A DNA stretch of 64,000 nucleotides, from positions 174,543,501 to 174,607,500 of the forward strand of contig NC_134137.1 of assembly GCF_033958435.1 (NCBI RefSeq), read 5' to 3'. The position numbers were made by a program, and so were the translations under genes. Positions 34,365 through 46,196 of the stretch are shown one piece after another (positions within the stretch are counted from its first letter, which is position 1; each line of letters begins with the position of its first letter). The notes under the pieces are model-generated. The model worked only from the letters and a program-made list of their open reading frames with translations. It was not told the DNA's origin and made no database searches. This DNA is from Carettochelys insculpta. Lineage: Eukaryota > Chordata > Testudines > Carettochelyidae.

Positions 34365-35878
34365 TGAATCATAGAACACTAGAACTGGAAGGGACTTTCA
34401 GAGGTCATCGAGTCCACTCCCTGCCCTCCCGGCAAGACCAAGCACCATCTAGACCATCCCCAATAGATGTGTGTCTAACTTGTTCTTAAATATCTCCAGC
34501 TATGGAGATTCCACAACCTCCCTAGGCAATTTATTCCGCTGTTTGACCACCCTGACAGTTAGGAAGTTTTTCCTAATGTCCAACCTAAGCCTCCCTTGCT
34601 TCAGTTTAAGCCCATTGCTCCTGGTCCTAACCTCAGAGGCCAAGGAGAACAATTTTTCTCCCTCTTTCTTGTAACCCTTTTTTAGATACTTGAAAACTGC
34701 TATCATGTCCCCTCTAAGTCTTCCTTTTCTAAACTAAACAAGCCCAGTTCTTTCAGTCTTCCTACATAGCTCAAATTCTCTAGACCTTTAATCATTCTTG
34801 TTGCTCTTCTCTGGACCTTCTCCAGTTTCTCCACATCTTTCTTGAAATGGGGTGTCCAGAACAGGACACAGTACTCCAATTGAGGCCTAATGAGCACTGA
34901 GTAGAGCAGAAGAATGATTTCCTGTGTCTTGCTCTCAACACTCCTGTTAATGCATGCCAGAATCATGTTTGGTTTTTTTTGCAACAGTATCACACTGCTA
35001 ACTTATATTTAGCTTGTGGTCCACTATTACCCCTAAATCCCTTTCCACAGTGCTCCTTCCTAGACAGTTGGTTCCCATTTTGTATGTATGATGCTGATTG
35101 TTCCTTCCTAAGTGGAGTAATTTGCATTTGTCCTTATTAAACTTCATCCTGTTTACCTTAGACCATTTCTTCAGGTTGTCCAGATCATTTTGAATTATGA
35201 CCCTATCCTCCAGACCAGTTGTAATTCATCCCACCATCATCTGCAAACTTAATAAGCATACTTTCTATGCCAATATCTAAATCGTTGATGAAGATATTGA
35301 ATAGAACTGGTCCCAAAACAGACCCCTGCAGAATCCAACTTGTTATGCCCTTCCAGCATGACAGCAGACCATTAATAACTACTCACTGAGAAGGGTTGTC
35401 CAGCCAGTAATGCATCAACCTGATAGCAGCCCCATCTAAGTTGTATTTGCCTAGTTTATTGATAAGAAGATCTTGCAAGACCATATCAAATGCCTTACTA
35501 AAGTCTAGGTTTATCACATCTACCACTTCTCCCAGACCCACAATATTTGTTATTCTGCCAAAGAACATTATCAGATTGGTTTGACATGATTTGTTCTTCG
35601 CAAATCCATTTTGGCTGTTACCTATCACCTTGTTTTCTTCCAGATGTTTGCAGATGAATTCCTTAATTACTTGCTCCATTATATTTCCCAGCACAGAAGT
35701 TAAACTGCCTGGTCTGGAGTTTCCTGAGTTGGGTTTTTTCCCCCTTTTTATAGATAGGCACTGTATTTGCCCTTTCCCAGTCTTCTGGAATCTCTCCTGG
35801 CTTCCAGGGTTCTTCAAAGATGATAGCTAAAAGTTCTGATACCTCCTTTATCAGCACTTTGAGTATTCTAGGATGCAT
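34365..35878 (-). mobile_element. CR1 LINE, 5'-truncated copy
   Basis: On the minus strand the copy runs from RT (MHPRILKVLIKEVSELLAII) at about 35878 to a complete 3' end at 34365 (TCATTGAATCATAGAACACT on the plus strand). Visible motifs are QNGFAKNKSCQTNL, DFSKAFD (RT motif A), [17 protein letters not shown] at about 35236-35247 (catalytic box, both Asp present), IRPQLEYCVLFW, LEKVQRRATRMIKG and LDIRKNFLTVRVV. After FADD the expected T-K is lost in a small deletion. Stops and frameshifts elsewhere kill the copy. EN and ORF1 are absent. Confidence 0.95.
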
Positions 35879-36870
35879 ACAGAAGAAGTGGAAGATTATT
35901 AATGGGACACTAATAAATCCACATCCTGCCTATGGAAATGGTATGTCTAAGCTTGATCAAAATATTAATTTTCTACAAACCTTTTTGTAAGGAAAAGTCA
36001 TGCTCATGATTTCCCATTAATGGTGAAGTAATTTCTGTGTATAAGCCTATGTCTTCCATATTAAAAAATGAAGAGCCCAAACAACATCAAAAGTAAAATA
36101 ACAAAGTGTTTGGTTCAGAGCTATAATTTAGAGAACTATAATATAATAGTTAAAAGGAAGTGAAGGAATGACCTAAATAAAGGAATGAAATTTCATTATA
36201 AGAATATGTGCTAAGCATCACATTTTATTCTGGGATGAACATTTAAAACTAACTTTTCTGACACATTTATTGATGCTATATATGGGTTTACACATATCCC
36301 CAAATTTATGATTCAGAAAAAGGCAGAGCGTTAAAAAATGGTCTGAAAGCCAATCAAAGACGGGGTTTCAGTGTGAAATGTATAATAGCAGGGGACTTCC
36401 ATCAGAAGAGAAACAAGAGAGCAGCTGCACCTATAATGAGGACATGTTTTGGGATACAAGAAAATAGTGCTGGAGGCCCTCCATTTTTGATGCTACATAA
36501 AACTTCCAGTTGTTCATATTACTTTTGCTTTCTCCTTTGTGTTTCGTGGAATTTTTGGTGTTTGTGGTGGACGTCAGAAGAAGGTGCCATGTAATGGATA
36601 TGTATAGTGTCTCTGACCTACGAGTTTGGCATATACTGATGAGATGTCTCTTTGGTCAGTCATTTGTATTATAACTTGATGAGTGAAAACTTTACATAAA
36701 GTAGCAGAAGCTGGCAAGTTGCGAGGAGAGTTATGTTTAAAATGGATGTGGGAACATAGGGATGAATCAGAAAATAAGTTTTCTCCCCCCACCTCAAGAT
36801 TTTAATAGGTGGTGTTGCAGGTATCCTGCATTCTCACTTCTTTATCCTTTTTAAATTATATTTGTCCTGA
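35879..36870. other. Spacer, nothing recognised
   Basis: No exon or repeat recognised. Confidence 0.45.
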
Positions 36871-36874
36871 AGAG

Positions 36875-37740
36875 CTGATTTGGAGTGAGTCAAGCTATTG
36901 TCTTATTTAACACTTTTATTACTGATGTTTACACAAAAACTGAGAGTGTGTTAATAAAATTTGTGGATGATCCAAAGTGGGTAGGTGCCGCCAATGTGGC
37001 AAAGGACTGTAATATCATAAAAGAAAATCTGGATGGCCTTGTAAATTGGCATAATGAGATTGGGATGAAATTTAGCAGTGCAAAGTGTAAGGACACATGC
37101 ACTAACTACAAGAGTTTTTGCTATAAGATGGGGACTTCTCAGTGGAAAGAGACAGAGGAAGAGAAATATCTGGATGATTGGCTGATCACATGATGACTAT
37201 GAGCTGTGGAAATCAGCTGTGGAAAAAAGTTAATGTTATCCTAGTATACATCAGGTGAGCTACATCCAGAAGAGACAGAGAAGTCTTAGTACCATTATAA
37301 AGGCACTGGTGCAACCTCATCTGGAATGCTGTATCTCCTATGTTTTAGAAGGATGAATTCAAGCTTGAGCAGGGGCAGAGAAGGGCTATGAGGATTATCC
37401 AAGGGTTGGAACAGCTATCCTGTGAGAGGAGACTCAAAGAGCTAGATGGGGAGGGCTCAGAGTTAATACAGAGAATTCTTCCCCAGGTGTAACTGATCAC
37501 CTTATTTGGGAGTTGGAAACAATTTTCCCCTGTGTCAGATTAGCAGAGACCCTAGGAGGTTTCACATTCCTCTGCAACGTGGGACATTGGTCACTCGTAG
37601 GTTTAAACTCATATAAATGGTGAATTCTCTTAAGCCATGATTTGAGAATGTCATTGATTCAGTCAGAGGAAAGGGGTCTGCTTCTGTAGCCTGCATTGTG
37701 CAGGAGGACAGACTAGATGATCACGATGGCACCTCCTATA
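36875..37740 (+). mobile_element. CR1-like LINE, RT C-terminal half and 3' end
   Basis: The plus-strand frame at 36885-37193 reads VLFNTFITDVY, then LIKFVDDPKWVGAAN (catalytic box changed from FADD to FVDD, both Asp kept), then DGLVNWHNEIGMKFSSAKC, as in CR1 RT. Further on, GCAACCTCATCTGGAATGC and AGAAGGGCTATGAGGATTAT give the C-terminal region. The 3' UTR ends with CTGCATTGTGCAGGAGGAC and AGACTAGATGATCACGATGG. It is truncated on the 5' side and frameshifted. Confidence 0.88.
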
Positions 37741-37747
37741 AGACAAC

Positions 37748-37785
37748 GTAGCAAAAAAAAACAAAAAAAACAAAAAAACAAACAT
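37748..37785. repeat. A-rich (AAAAAC)n tract at LINE 3' edge
   Basis: An A-rich tract with interspersed C lies directly after the CR1-like 3' end. CR1 elements normally end in short octamer repeats rather than poly-A, so this may be a simple repeat grown at the junction. Confidence 0.7.
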
Positions 37786-39251
37786 GATGCACATAGTGCC
37801 AATAAATTTTTTCAGCAGTCTACCTGTGAAAACTTGTCCACCTGTTTGCATTATGTATGATCCTTGTTATGTATTTCCATTTTCAGTTTTTATAGTTTAT
37901 ATTTTGCCCATACTTCACAAACAGACCAAGTTGCAGACGTAGGTCTTTTCTGCATCCTTTCCTGATTGCTTCCTTATTCTTGTTTCCTTCAGGTCAGCCA
38001 TTTTCTGCTTGGCTCTCCAAGTGCCATAGATAGTTGATGAATATTACTGCTGGTGTTTGGTACTTACCGTGTGTTTACATTGTTAGAATATTATGTGCTG
38101 ATGTGGCATATATGGTCTCTTTATGATCTTGTTACTTCTGTTCGCAAATATGCTTGTGTCCCTTGTTCCATATATTAGTATTGGAGGGGAGATTGGGTGG
38201 CTGTGTTTGTAAAAGCCTTAATACTCACCATTTCTATTGGTACTGCTAGCCTTCAGTAAACACATTAGTTATAAGCTGTGATATTTTAAGCAGTTTACTA
38301 AAGGTAAAGCTGATAAAAATTCTCCAAATATTAAGATGTTGATAATTTTTGTTGAGGAATTTGGGCTTGAAAATAATGGAACATTTAAAAAAATTAAAAA
38401 TATTTTTGGAATAATTCTTATTAGCATTTTTTCCTTCCAGCTCTAGGTAAAGGTGACACAGCCTTCTTTGGAAAGGTGTATAAATAAGCAGTTACATTTT
38501 CTTTATGTTTGCGCATGGAAACTTCACTTTTATGAAGAGACTGCTTTTTCTTGCTTTGTCTTACAAATCACCATTGGCTCAGTTGGCAATCTCAGAATAA
38601 TTAAGTCTCAGGTCTAGAGCAGCAAGTGTTATTTTAAATCAGGATGAAAGTAAAGTAGCTCACAGTGTAGAGGAAAAAAAGTGGCAGATCTAGTCAAATG
38701 TAAGTTAAGTTTGAGCATAAGGTACTGGGAAACAAAGCAACAATAAGCATTTCAGAACCACTCCCATCTCATTTTTGGATTCTCCTTTTACTATAAAGAG
38801 TTTGCAACCTTCTATTTTGGCCTTTTCTACCTACTTTAATACTAGAATGAAATACAGTTCTTTTGTTTTCTGTTCCAGAGAAGGATGAAAGCTTGGCTTT
38901 TATAAATTCCTGCTGACTTTTTGAGGAACCTTTCCCCACAATTACCCACTTAGAGCCAGGTGCAAGTGTCTTCTTTTAATTTATCATGTTTATGAACTCC
39001 AAACTGTCTCATACATTTTCTGAAAAATAGAAAAGGTGGATGGCAACTTGTAGGCCACTTTTTATGGTTCGTTCTCTTTGCAGCCTTGTAATAGGGTGGC
39101 ACTCACCTCTTGTGGGTGCCCCCATCTGGTCAAATGCACGTGTCTCCATTGCTGCAATTCAGAGTCTCTCAGCACTCTGACTCAGTCATGCTTGGTGTGA
39201 AAATACAAACAAATGCCCTTATGGGGTATGTATTTACCACACTTCCTGTCA
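37786..39251. other. Spacer, nothing recognised
   Basis: No exon or repeat recognised. Confidence 0.45.
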
Positions 39252-39456
39252 GTTGATAGGAATAAGGGGATTTTGAAGTCTCTGGGGTCCTTTCAAAAAG
39301 GAACCCTGTGTAGCCGAGCTGTACGCGAGCGAAACTTGGCACATTCAAAGTGCCACAGCTGGCAGCTTGCTATTCATTTCAGTGCCTCATTAGTATCCTC
39401 CAATCTGGCCATTAACATGACCATTTCAAAATGTTGGCCAAACGTGGCCACAGCCC
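39252..39456. mobile_element. Half of a family A MITE, broken at the palindrome centre
   Basis: It starts at the central TGATAGGAATAAGGGGATTT and continues through GGTCCTTTCAAAAAGGAACC, TTCAGTGCCTCATTAGTATC and TGGCCATTAACATGACC to ACGTGGCCACAGCC. The left arm is missing. Its GTGGCCACAGCC terminus matches the 42785-43208 copy. Confidence 0.82.
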
Positions 39457-39559
39457 CTGGGTCAGTGCCTCCTCTCTAGTCTATCAGTCTATTCCCTCTC
39501 GCACAGGGAGTAGTGCCTCTAGGGCTTCGCCTCCTGAGTAGAGAGTCCTTTCCCTTAGA

Positions 39560-39777
39560 TTAGGGCTCCACTGCATATCTTGTTTTGAGTTTATTTCAAA
39601 ATATTTGGCCTAAACAGCACTGTATGTTGAAATAATGTGTTATTTCAAAGCATCCCTTACTCCTCCTGCAATGAGTTGTGCAGACATGCCAAAATCATGT
39701 CTGTTATTTCAGAAAATATTTTGAAATAATGGGCATGTTTCAAAGACTCAGAGAAGCTATGCCATGTAGACGTAGCC
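39560..39777. mobile_element. TIR-type MITE, family D, left end decayed
   Basis: The right end CATGTAGACGTAGCC and the interior words TTATTTCAAAATATTTGGCC and AAATATTTTGAAATAATGGG match the family D arms at 21168-22018. The left boundary is uncertain. Confidence 0.65.
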
Positions 39778-40729
39778 TTAGAGGCTTGTGATGGGGCAAA
39801 CTGGGCCAACTGGGTCTTGGAGACCACTGCTGGAGTCTTATGGCCTTGCCACACTGCTTCCCAGTAACCATAGAGAAGTCCTCCAATGGATGCTAGAGTG
39901 TTGGCTGAAGGAAGCAGCCAGTTAGGAGCATGGAAGGTCCTATAAGAATAGCTCCAGGACCAGAGTCACCTACTGTCACAGGAGATCTCATAGAGAGAGA
40001 ACCTATGGGACCGGCTGCTGTCGTGAGCTGCAGCACCACGGAGAGCTCCAAGTGCAGCACTAGTGAGACTATAAATCAGTATTTCTTCAACACTTTGAGA
40101 GCCTGGAACACCAAACAATAATATTTATTTTTATGCAGAACACCTAAGAATTTTTTTCTTCAAAAAATTGTTGTCAGAACAAAAAAAATCCCTAGTTATT
40201 CACATAAAATCATATTTTTAAACTAATAGTAACAATAAAAAAAACCCAGCAACATATACAGCAAGACCAAAATGAAGTAATCAGATAGCATAGCAATGAA
40301 GAAGTAAATTGTACATGGTTTTAATAGCATACAGTATATACCATCAGTGTATTTTTCCAAACGCTTATGGCACACCTGCAAGTTGTTTATTGGACATGAC
40401 TGTTTCATGGAACACAGTTCAAGGAACACTGCTATAAACTACAGATAAGTGTTGACGGGCTGCAGTAGAGCCCCAGTCTGAGAGCTTTGCACACCAAATA
40501 GTGATCTGTGTAGGGAGCTGAGCAGAGTTAGTTAAGTACAGGAGGAGAGTTGCACTTGCTTTTCTCCAGGTTGTAAGTAACCCCTACAATACACGTGGGA
40601 AGAGTTCTATGGAAGATCTCAGAAATAGCCTATTTATAAGCTTCACATCAGAGAAGGGGAAATCACTCTACAGTAATTAGGGATGGGATAACACTACACT
40701 CAAAGAGGCAATTTAATTTAAAAAATAAG
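39778..40729. other. Spacer, nothing recognised
   Basis: No exon or repeat recognised. Short direct A/T-rich runs only. Confidence 0.45.
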
Positions 40730-41240
40730 TACAGGTTCACAAAAGGGAAGATTATGCCTAGCAAACCTAATTCTCTTTTTAAAATTATAATTTTAGCCAT
40801 GATACTTTATGTGAATAGCTGTGGAATTAATTTACCTAAACTAATCTGTAAAGTTCGAGATCAACATGTGAGCTACTTGAGAGTAAAGAATAGGTTTAAT
40901 TATCAAAGGAAATAATTTGCATAGAAGACATTTGGGGTGGAGGCAGGTGACTAATGGAATGCCACAAGGATTAATATTAGAATGAATGCTGTTCACTTTG
41001 TAATCACCTGACTATGGAATATGCTGTTTGGTTATTAAATGGCGATAGAAAATTAGGGAGCAAATTAATCTAAAGAAGCAATATAGTACAATTCAGAATA
41101 TTGCAGAGCATAGAATGAGTTAGGTATACATTAGCTACTTACATAGCGCATAGAAGCCTAATGACCAACAGCATTTCCAAAGAAGCGTAGACCTAGCAAA
41201 GATACAAATAAAGTAATCAAAGAATACAAATTCAGGGCTA
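40730..41240 (+). mobile_element. Decayed CR1-like LINE, RT region
   Basis: The order matches CR1 RT on the plus strand: AGATTATGCCTAGCAAACC (the TNL region), then much later TGGAATGCCACAAGGATTAA (motif B, the GVPQG region) and GTTCACTTTG. The reading frame is lost. It may belong with the 3' fragment at 41690-41790, split by a Tigger-like MITE. Confidence 0.6.
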
Positions 41241-41370
41241 TTGTAATATACTTTTTTACAGAGAATCTAGAGCCATGTATAACTTTTATTTATATATAAC
41301 TTACACATTTTGTTGGCTTTGTTTTTCAGAGAAAACTACAGGTTTGATACTACAGGAGAATGCATAACTA

Positions 41371-41637
41371 TACTGAAGGGGCTCAACATTCACGGGGGTT
41401 CTGTGTTCAGAACCCTCATGAATGATGATTTTTCGTGAACCTGCGGGGGTGCCCAGGGTCCCGGGGGAAGAGGTGGCTGCCAGCACTCCTGCCCTGGGTC
41501 CTGGGAGAAGCGATGGCCCCTGGGAAGAGGCAGCTGCCAATACTCCTGCCTGGGGACCTGGGAGAGTGGCCACTTGACTGCTCATGAATAATTGAATTCG
41601 TGAACATTAAGTTCATGAATAGTGAGACCCTACTGTA
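41371..41637. mobile_element. Tigger/mariner-like MITE (CTATTCATGAA termini)
   Basis: The left end TACTGAAGGGGCTCAAC pairs with the right end GTGAGACCCTACTGTA, flanked by TA. The subterminal parts ATTCACGGG and GAATTCGTGAAC are also inverted. The 267-bp interior is GC-rich with repeated GTCCTGGGAGAAG words. The terminal pattern and TA target fit the Tc1/mariner group. No coding capacity. Confidence 0.75.
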
Positions 41638-41689
41638 ACTTGGCCTTTTGAAAATCCATTTGCTTCATGTAGCCTCCCCATGAAGCACC

Positions 41690-41790
41690 GAGTGTGAACA
41701 TTAAACATTAGATAATACTTAGTCCTGCCATGAGTGCAGGAGACTAGATTAGATTCCTTCCTGGCCGATGATTCTAGGATAAACTATCCA
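41690..41790 (+). mobile_element. CR1 LINE 3' end fragment
   Basis: TAGATAATACTTAGTCCTGC, then ATGAGTGCAGGAGACTAGA match the 3' end of turtle CR1 copies (ACTTAGTCCTGCCTTGAGTG). Only about 100 bases are recognisable. Confidence 0.65.
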
Positions 41791-42781
41791 TATCTTAGTC
41801 AGTAAACTGGTATTAGGAAAGAAGTTGTGTGCTCAGTTTATTTCCTATTTTCAGGAAATGCTTGGAACATCAGATTGATTTTGGAGGACTTCTCCAGTTT
41901 TACCTCATCACTGTCTAAATCTGAATTAGACAATTTCAGGTAGGTCATTGCCACAAAGCTGACAAAATAATGATACTTCCTAAGTGCCAGTCGTTAACGG
42001 TTATTGGAGACATTCACATATCTTCCATAGTAGCTGTCATCCCAGCCCATTCAGTGCTGAAAGTCTCTCTGAATTACAGCCTTGTCTGGTTTGTGCACCT
42101 TGGCAATGAGTTGTTCTCACCACTTCGTCTTACTAGCAGAATGGTAACGTTTCCATTACAATTGCAGTTTATTCTATGATGAACACAGGATGTCATCACT
42201 CTGACCAGCATTGTCTTAGGCATCCTCAGCCTTACCAATCCCATCAATCATGTCTGTAGTGAGAGCATTGACAAATTTTCTTTCCATTCACTCTTAAGAT
42301 TTTTCTTTTTTATAGAAATAGCCTCTTGTGCTTGTATTCTTCTCAATGGATGGAACAGTTATTGAAACCAGCCATGATTTAAAAAAAAAAAAGTTGGCAA
42401 TGGATGCTATAAAAACACCAACCCTTGATGTCTTGGCTGGCATAAAATGTGTGGCTGAACACAGTTCTTCTCTGAGGACAATGAAGTTGCACTACCAGAG
42501 CAATTCAACAAATCTGTGATGGTTGGATGCAATTAGAACAAATCTGAAACTTAAGTGTGTTTATTTCCCATGGTTCATTTCAAATCAGTTGTTTGAGTGC
42601 TCTTATGGAAGACTTCCAGAATATATACTGCTTAGAAAGAGTGGGAACATCGGTTGAGGTACTCTCTGTCTCACAGGCATATTATAGGACTTTGTCAGTG
42701 AGAGGCAAATTTTCAGTGTCCTGTATTTATAAACATATAGCCCTGTGTGTGCTAATAGCTACACACTTATTTTTCAAACAC
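41791..42781. other. Spacer, nothing recognised
   Basis: No exon or repeat recognised. A slightly more GC-balanced part at 41970-42500 has short plus-strand frames without a domain I can name; it could be an old pseudogene but I cannot support that. Confidence 0.4.
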
Positions 42782-42784
42782 TAA

Positions 42785-43208
42785 GGCTGTGGCCACAGTT
42801 GGCCAAAACTTTGAAATGGCCACACTAATGGCCACATTGAAGAATACTAATGAGGCGCTGAAATCAATATTCATTGCCTCATTAGCATGCTGCGTTTGAA
42901 AGTGCTGCGTTTCGCTCGTGCATGGCTCATCTACATGGGTGTCCTTTTCGAAAGGAGCTTGCAAACGTCGAAATCACCTTATTCCTTTCAGCTGATAGGA
43001 ATAAGGTGATTTCAAAATGTGTGGGGTCCTTTCCGAAAGGACCCCCATGTAGCTGAGCCGCATGCACTTGAAAGCGTCACTTTTGAAGCGCCACTGCCAT
43101 CAGCATGCTAATCAAGCACTGAATATTCATTTCAGCACCTCATTAGTATTCTTTGATTTGGCCATTAGCATGGCCATTTCAAAGTTTTGGCCAAGTGTGG
43201 CCACAGCC
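42785..43208. mobile_element. TIR-type MITE, family A, full palindrome (TGTGGCCACA ends)
   Basis: A 424-bp palindrome with ends GGCTGTGGCCACAGTTGGCC and GGCCAAGTGTGGCCACAGCC and a TAA duplication on both sides (42782-42784, 43209-43211). The arms meet near 42995 (TTCAGCTGATAGGAATAAGG). They carry CATTAGCATGC, GTCCTTTTCGAAAGGAGC and TCCGAAAGGACCCCC. The terminus has GTGGCCACA where most copies have GTGTCTACA, so it is a terminal variant of the same family. No coding capacity. Confidence 0.93.
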
Positions 43209-44944
43209 TAACACCTACATGAGCAGGAGAGAGAATTTACCTTCCTAAAACTCATTGAGGCATGGAGTAGTAACTTCTGTAACTGATACATCCAGAGGAT
43301 ATGATTGAAATGTATGAACATGTTTGCAGGAACTAAGCTTTGTGTGCACAAATGGGGGACTGTGGTAAAATGGCTTTGAGAACGTGGTTCTTGATTCTTT
43401 AGAACCCTTTTAGAGGTCTTTATCAGAATTGTGCTTGCTACTATAACACGTGAACCCTCCTACGGGGTTTTGATTTTACTACTGTTGTTTTTATATTTTG
43501 TGTTAAAAGGCATCTATAAGTGTATGAAATTGATAATGATTGATAAACAACAACATTTAATAATGGAAGAAAAAAGTTTATTTTTAAAATACCAGTGCCA
43601 ACATCTCTCTCAATTATATTAGATAAAGATTTCAAAGTAGGTGTAATGTATGGAGACATGGACTGATTTTATTTTTCTGAAGAGCCTTTTTGCATCCCAG
43701 ATTCTCAGCTGTTTTTTTTTAAATAAACCTCTAGTACTTACTGTTCAAAAGAAACCTTTTGCAGCAGGAGCTGAGGGCATATTTATACCAGCATACAGCC
43801 ATTGTAGTTATTACCTCACTTGTGGATGTTTAAGCTTCTGTGTCAGGGGTGTATGTCCTACCCAAGATGGCTTGTATCAATCATACTGTGAGTGTGGGGC
43901 ATTGTGGGAAAACTTCTGAAAGTAGCAATAATCAATGTAACCAATGCAGCATATGCAGACACTGCATTAATCTAACTACACAGACTCCATGCATCTTTTG
44001 GCAGTGGAGTCATTAAGAAAGAATAGCTGGTGAGTTCCATCACTGGGAGCAAAATTTTAGTGTAGATATTTACAGAGTTTGGTTAACATAAATTGCTTTG
44101 CATCTACCAAACCCTATAATGTTGACCAGGACTGAATGTAACTAGTATGATATTTCCCTGAATTTGCAGACTGAAACAATAGCTTGGAGAGGCGTGAACT
44201 ACCCCGTTGCAGCTCAATGAAGCATTAACTCAGATACTCCTGAATAGTGTGAATATCATCCTTATTTAATGATTTTATTACTGATCAAATCTTGCAAGGA
44301 AGAGGGGGATGATCCTATTACAAAAGTCTTCAATGCAGGACAAAACAGGAAACCATATTGTGCAGTAGACTTTTTTGGTCATTACGGAAGACGTTTTATA
44401 TGACAATTGTACTTTAGTTTTGTCAAGCTCTTCAGAGTAAGTGGAAGAGGAATATTTTCTACTGTGTCATGAAGTTTGTCACCTGTTTACCTATGTGTAA
44501 GATAACCTTTTTGGACACTCACCTGGATATTGAATCCTAGCTGCTGTAAGTAAATGGACAGGTGATCAATGAGAGCAATACAAATACTTTTAGCAGTAAT
44601 AACTGGAATCTTTCAGTTGTGTTTGCTTTTCAGTCAGTGATGTTTGTCAATGGCAGATGTGCTCAGGAAGTTTAGGCTAGAAGGGAAGAGGTGGAACTCC
44701 TCCTGCAGCTGTTAATTTACTTTCCTTACGATAAATCCATCTTGCAAAAATCAGTCTCGTACAGATATAGTTGGAAAAATCAGACTGGAAGTATTGGAAA
44801 CAGCATTCTTTGTAATGCTCTCTTTCTTTTACACCTATTACTACTACTTCTCTGTGAAGAATGCTCTCTGCCTTATACTTTATTTTGGAGATAAACACTT
44901 TATCACTAGCTTGCCTTTCCCTTAACTCTTACATCTGAGTGGAT
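43209..44944. other. Spacer, nothing recognised
   Basis: No exon or repeat recognised. Confidence 0.45.
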
Positions 44945-44949
44945 AATGA

Positions 44950-45130
44950 GCAGTCCTGTAGCACCTTCAAGACTAACACATTTTTTGGTTATGAGCTTGT
45001 GGGGGAAGACCCACTTCAGATTATTGGTAAAGACAGTTATAATCCTTGGTTTATATAGTGGGGGATGGAGGGGAAGGAAAGAGCTCTTTCTTCTCCACCT
45101 CATATAAACCCTGTCTTGTAATTGTCTACA
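44950..45130 (-). mobile_element. Penelope-like element 3' end, minus strand
   Basis: On the plus strand GAGCAGTCCTGTAGCACCTT, CAAGACTAACACATTTTTTGG, TTATGAGCTTGTGGGGGAAG and ACCCACTTCAGATTA give the reverse complement of the Penelope tail. The sequence beyond (TTATATAGTGGGGGATGGAG and onward to about 45125) belongs to its 3' untranslated part. The CTGATGA-like core is shortened (CTGAA). No coding remains. Confidence 0.75.
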
Positions 45131-45181
45131 CCAATATTTGAACATGTATGTGCCTTTTACTGGAGTAAAATAATAGTAATA

Positions 45182-45505
45182 CAGATTGAACCTCTGTAGT
45201 CTATCACCTCTGGGACCTGACCAGTGCCGAATTAAAGAATTTGCCAGACTATGGGAGGTAGATATCGTCTAGCAGCATTACCAACACTTCCACAGCTTAC
45301 TGGACTCGTAGAAGACGTGGGTCAAATTACAGCTAAATAACTGCACAGAGCACCGAGAGCCAGGACTGGTGGCTGTAAACATACTTTCTGGGACCACAGG
45401 AAACTTGGCCACACCCATGGAAAGTGGTCATCCAGCTAACTAAAATCATGCCAGATTAAGGATGTTGCCAGAGGGGAGAGTGCCAGACTAGTGAGGTTCA
45501 ACGTT
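45182..45505 (+). mobile_element. Tigger/pogo-like MITE, about 324 bp
   Basis: The left end CAGATTGAACCTCTGTAGTC and the right end CTAGTGAGGTTCAACG are inverted, with TA at both edges (45180-45181 and 45506-45507). The interior (TGGGACCTGACCAGTGCCG, TAGCAGCATTACCAACACTT, GGAAACTTGGCCACACCC) matches the copy at 2046-2370 in opposite orientation. Non-coding, moderately old. Confidence 0.85.
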
Positions 45506-46140
45506 TAATATTGATGAGAATACAATAATGCAAAGATACCAGCGATCCCTGTAAAATGAGCTCTTGGGCAGCCACCCAAGAGAGATTCAGGTGCTACCCC
45601 ACTGATTAGCAGAGAGCCCAGAGTGCCCACAACTAGTGGCATGTGTTTTCATCGGTGGTGCATATCTGCACATGCCTCATTGCACAAAAGAAAATGTATT
45701 TTATTCGTAGATGGAAAAAACAGAGGGAACAGAAGGAGAACTTCACTTAGCCAGCAGAAATGGACAACAGGAAATTTTCAACTTGTAATTTCATTTTCAC
45801 TGAGTACGTTAGATTTTAGCCATGACACGAGGAATTATGAATCTGAACTAACAAAAATATTTCCCCAATTATAGTCCTCCAAATTTTCCAGTTTCCTTTT
45901 ATTATCCACACAGATGTGCTGGCATTATTTTCAATTGCTTAAAATGGCTGAATGATTAACAGTGGGAAATCAGCTACTGCACATACACAGAAATTATTTT
46001 TAAGTGACGGTTTCAATATTCATATTGATAGATGGTGATGGCCAGGCTATAAAAACTCAGAAGTTTACTACCACGGTAGAGGTAGGGAATGAAAAATTCC
46101 ATATCCTTTGGAGCCAGTGTGAATATGCAAAGCTAAAGTA

Positions 46141-46196
46141 AAACAAAACCAAAACAAAACAAAAAACAAAAAACAACAACCACAACAAAAAAACCC
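46141..46196. repeat. (CAAAA)n A-rich tract
   Basis: Repeated CAAAA/CAAAAA units degrade into CAACAACCACAAC. No retrotransposon is visible next to it. Confidence 0.85.
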
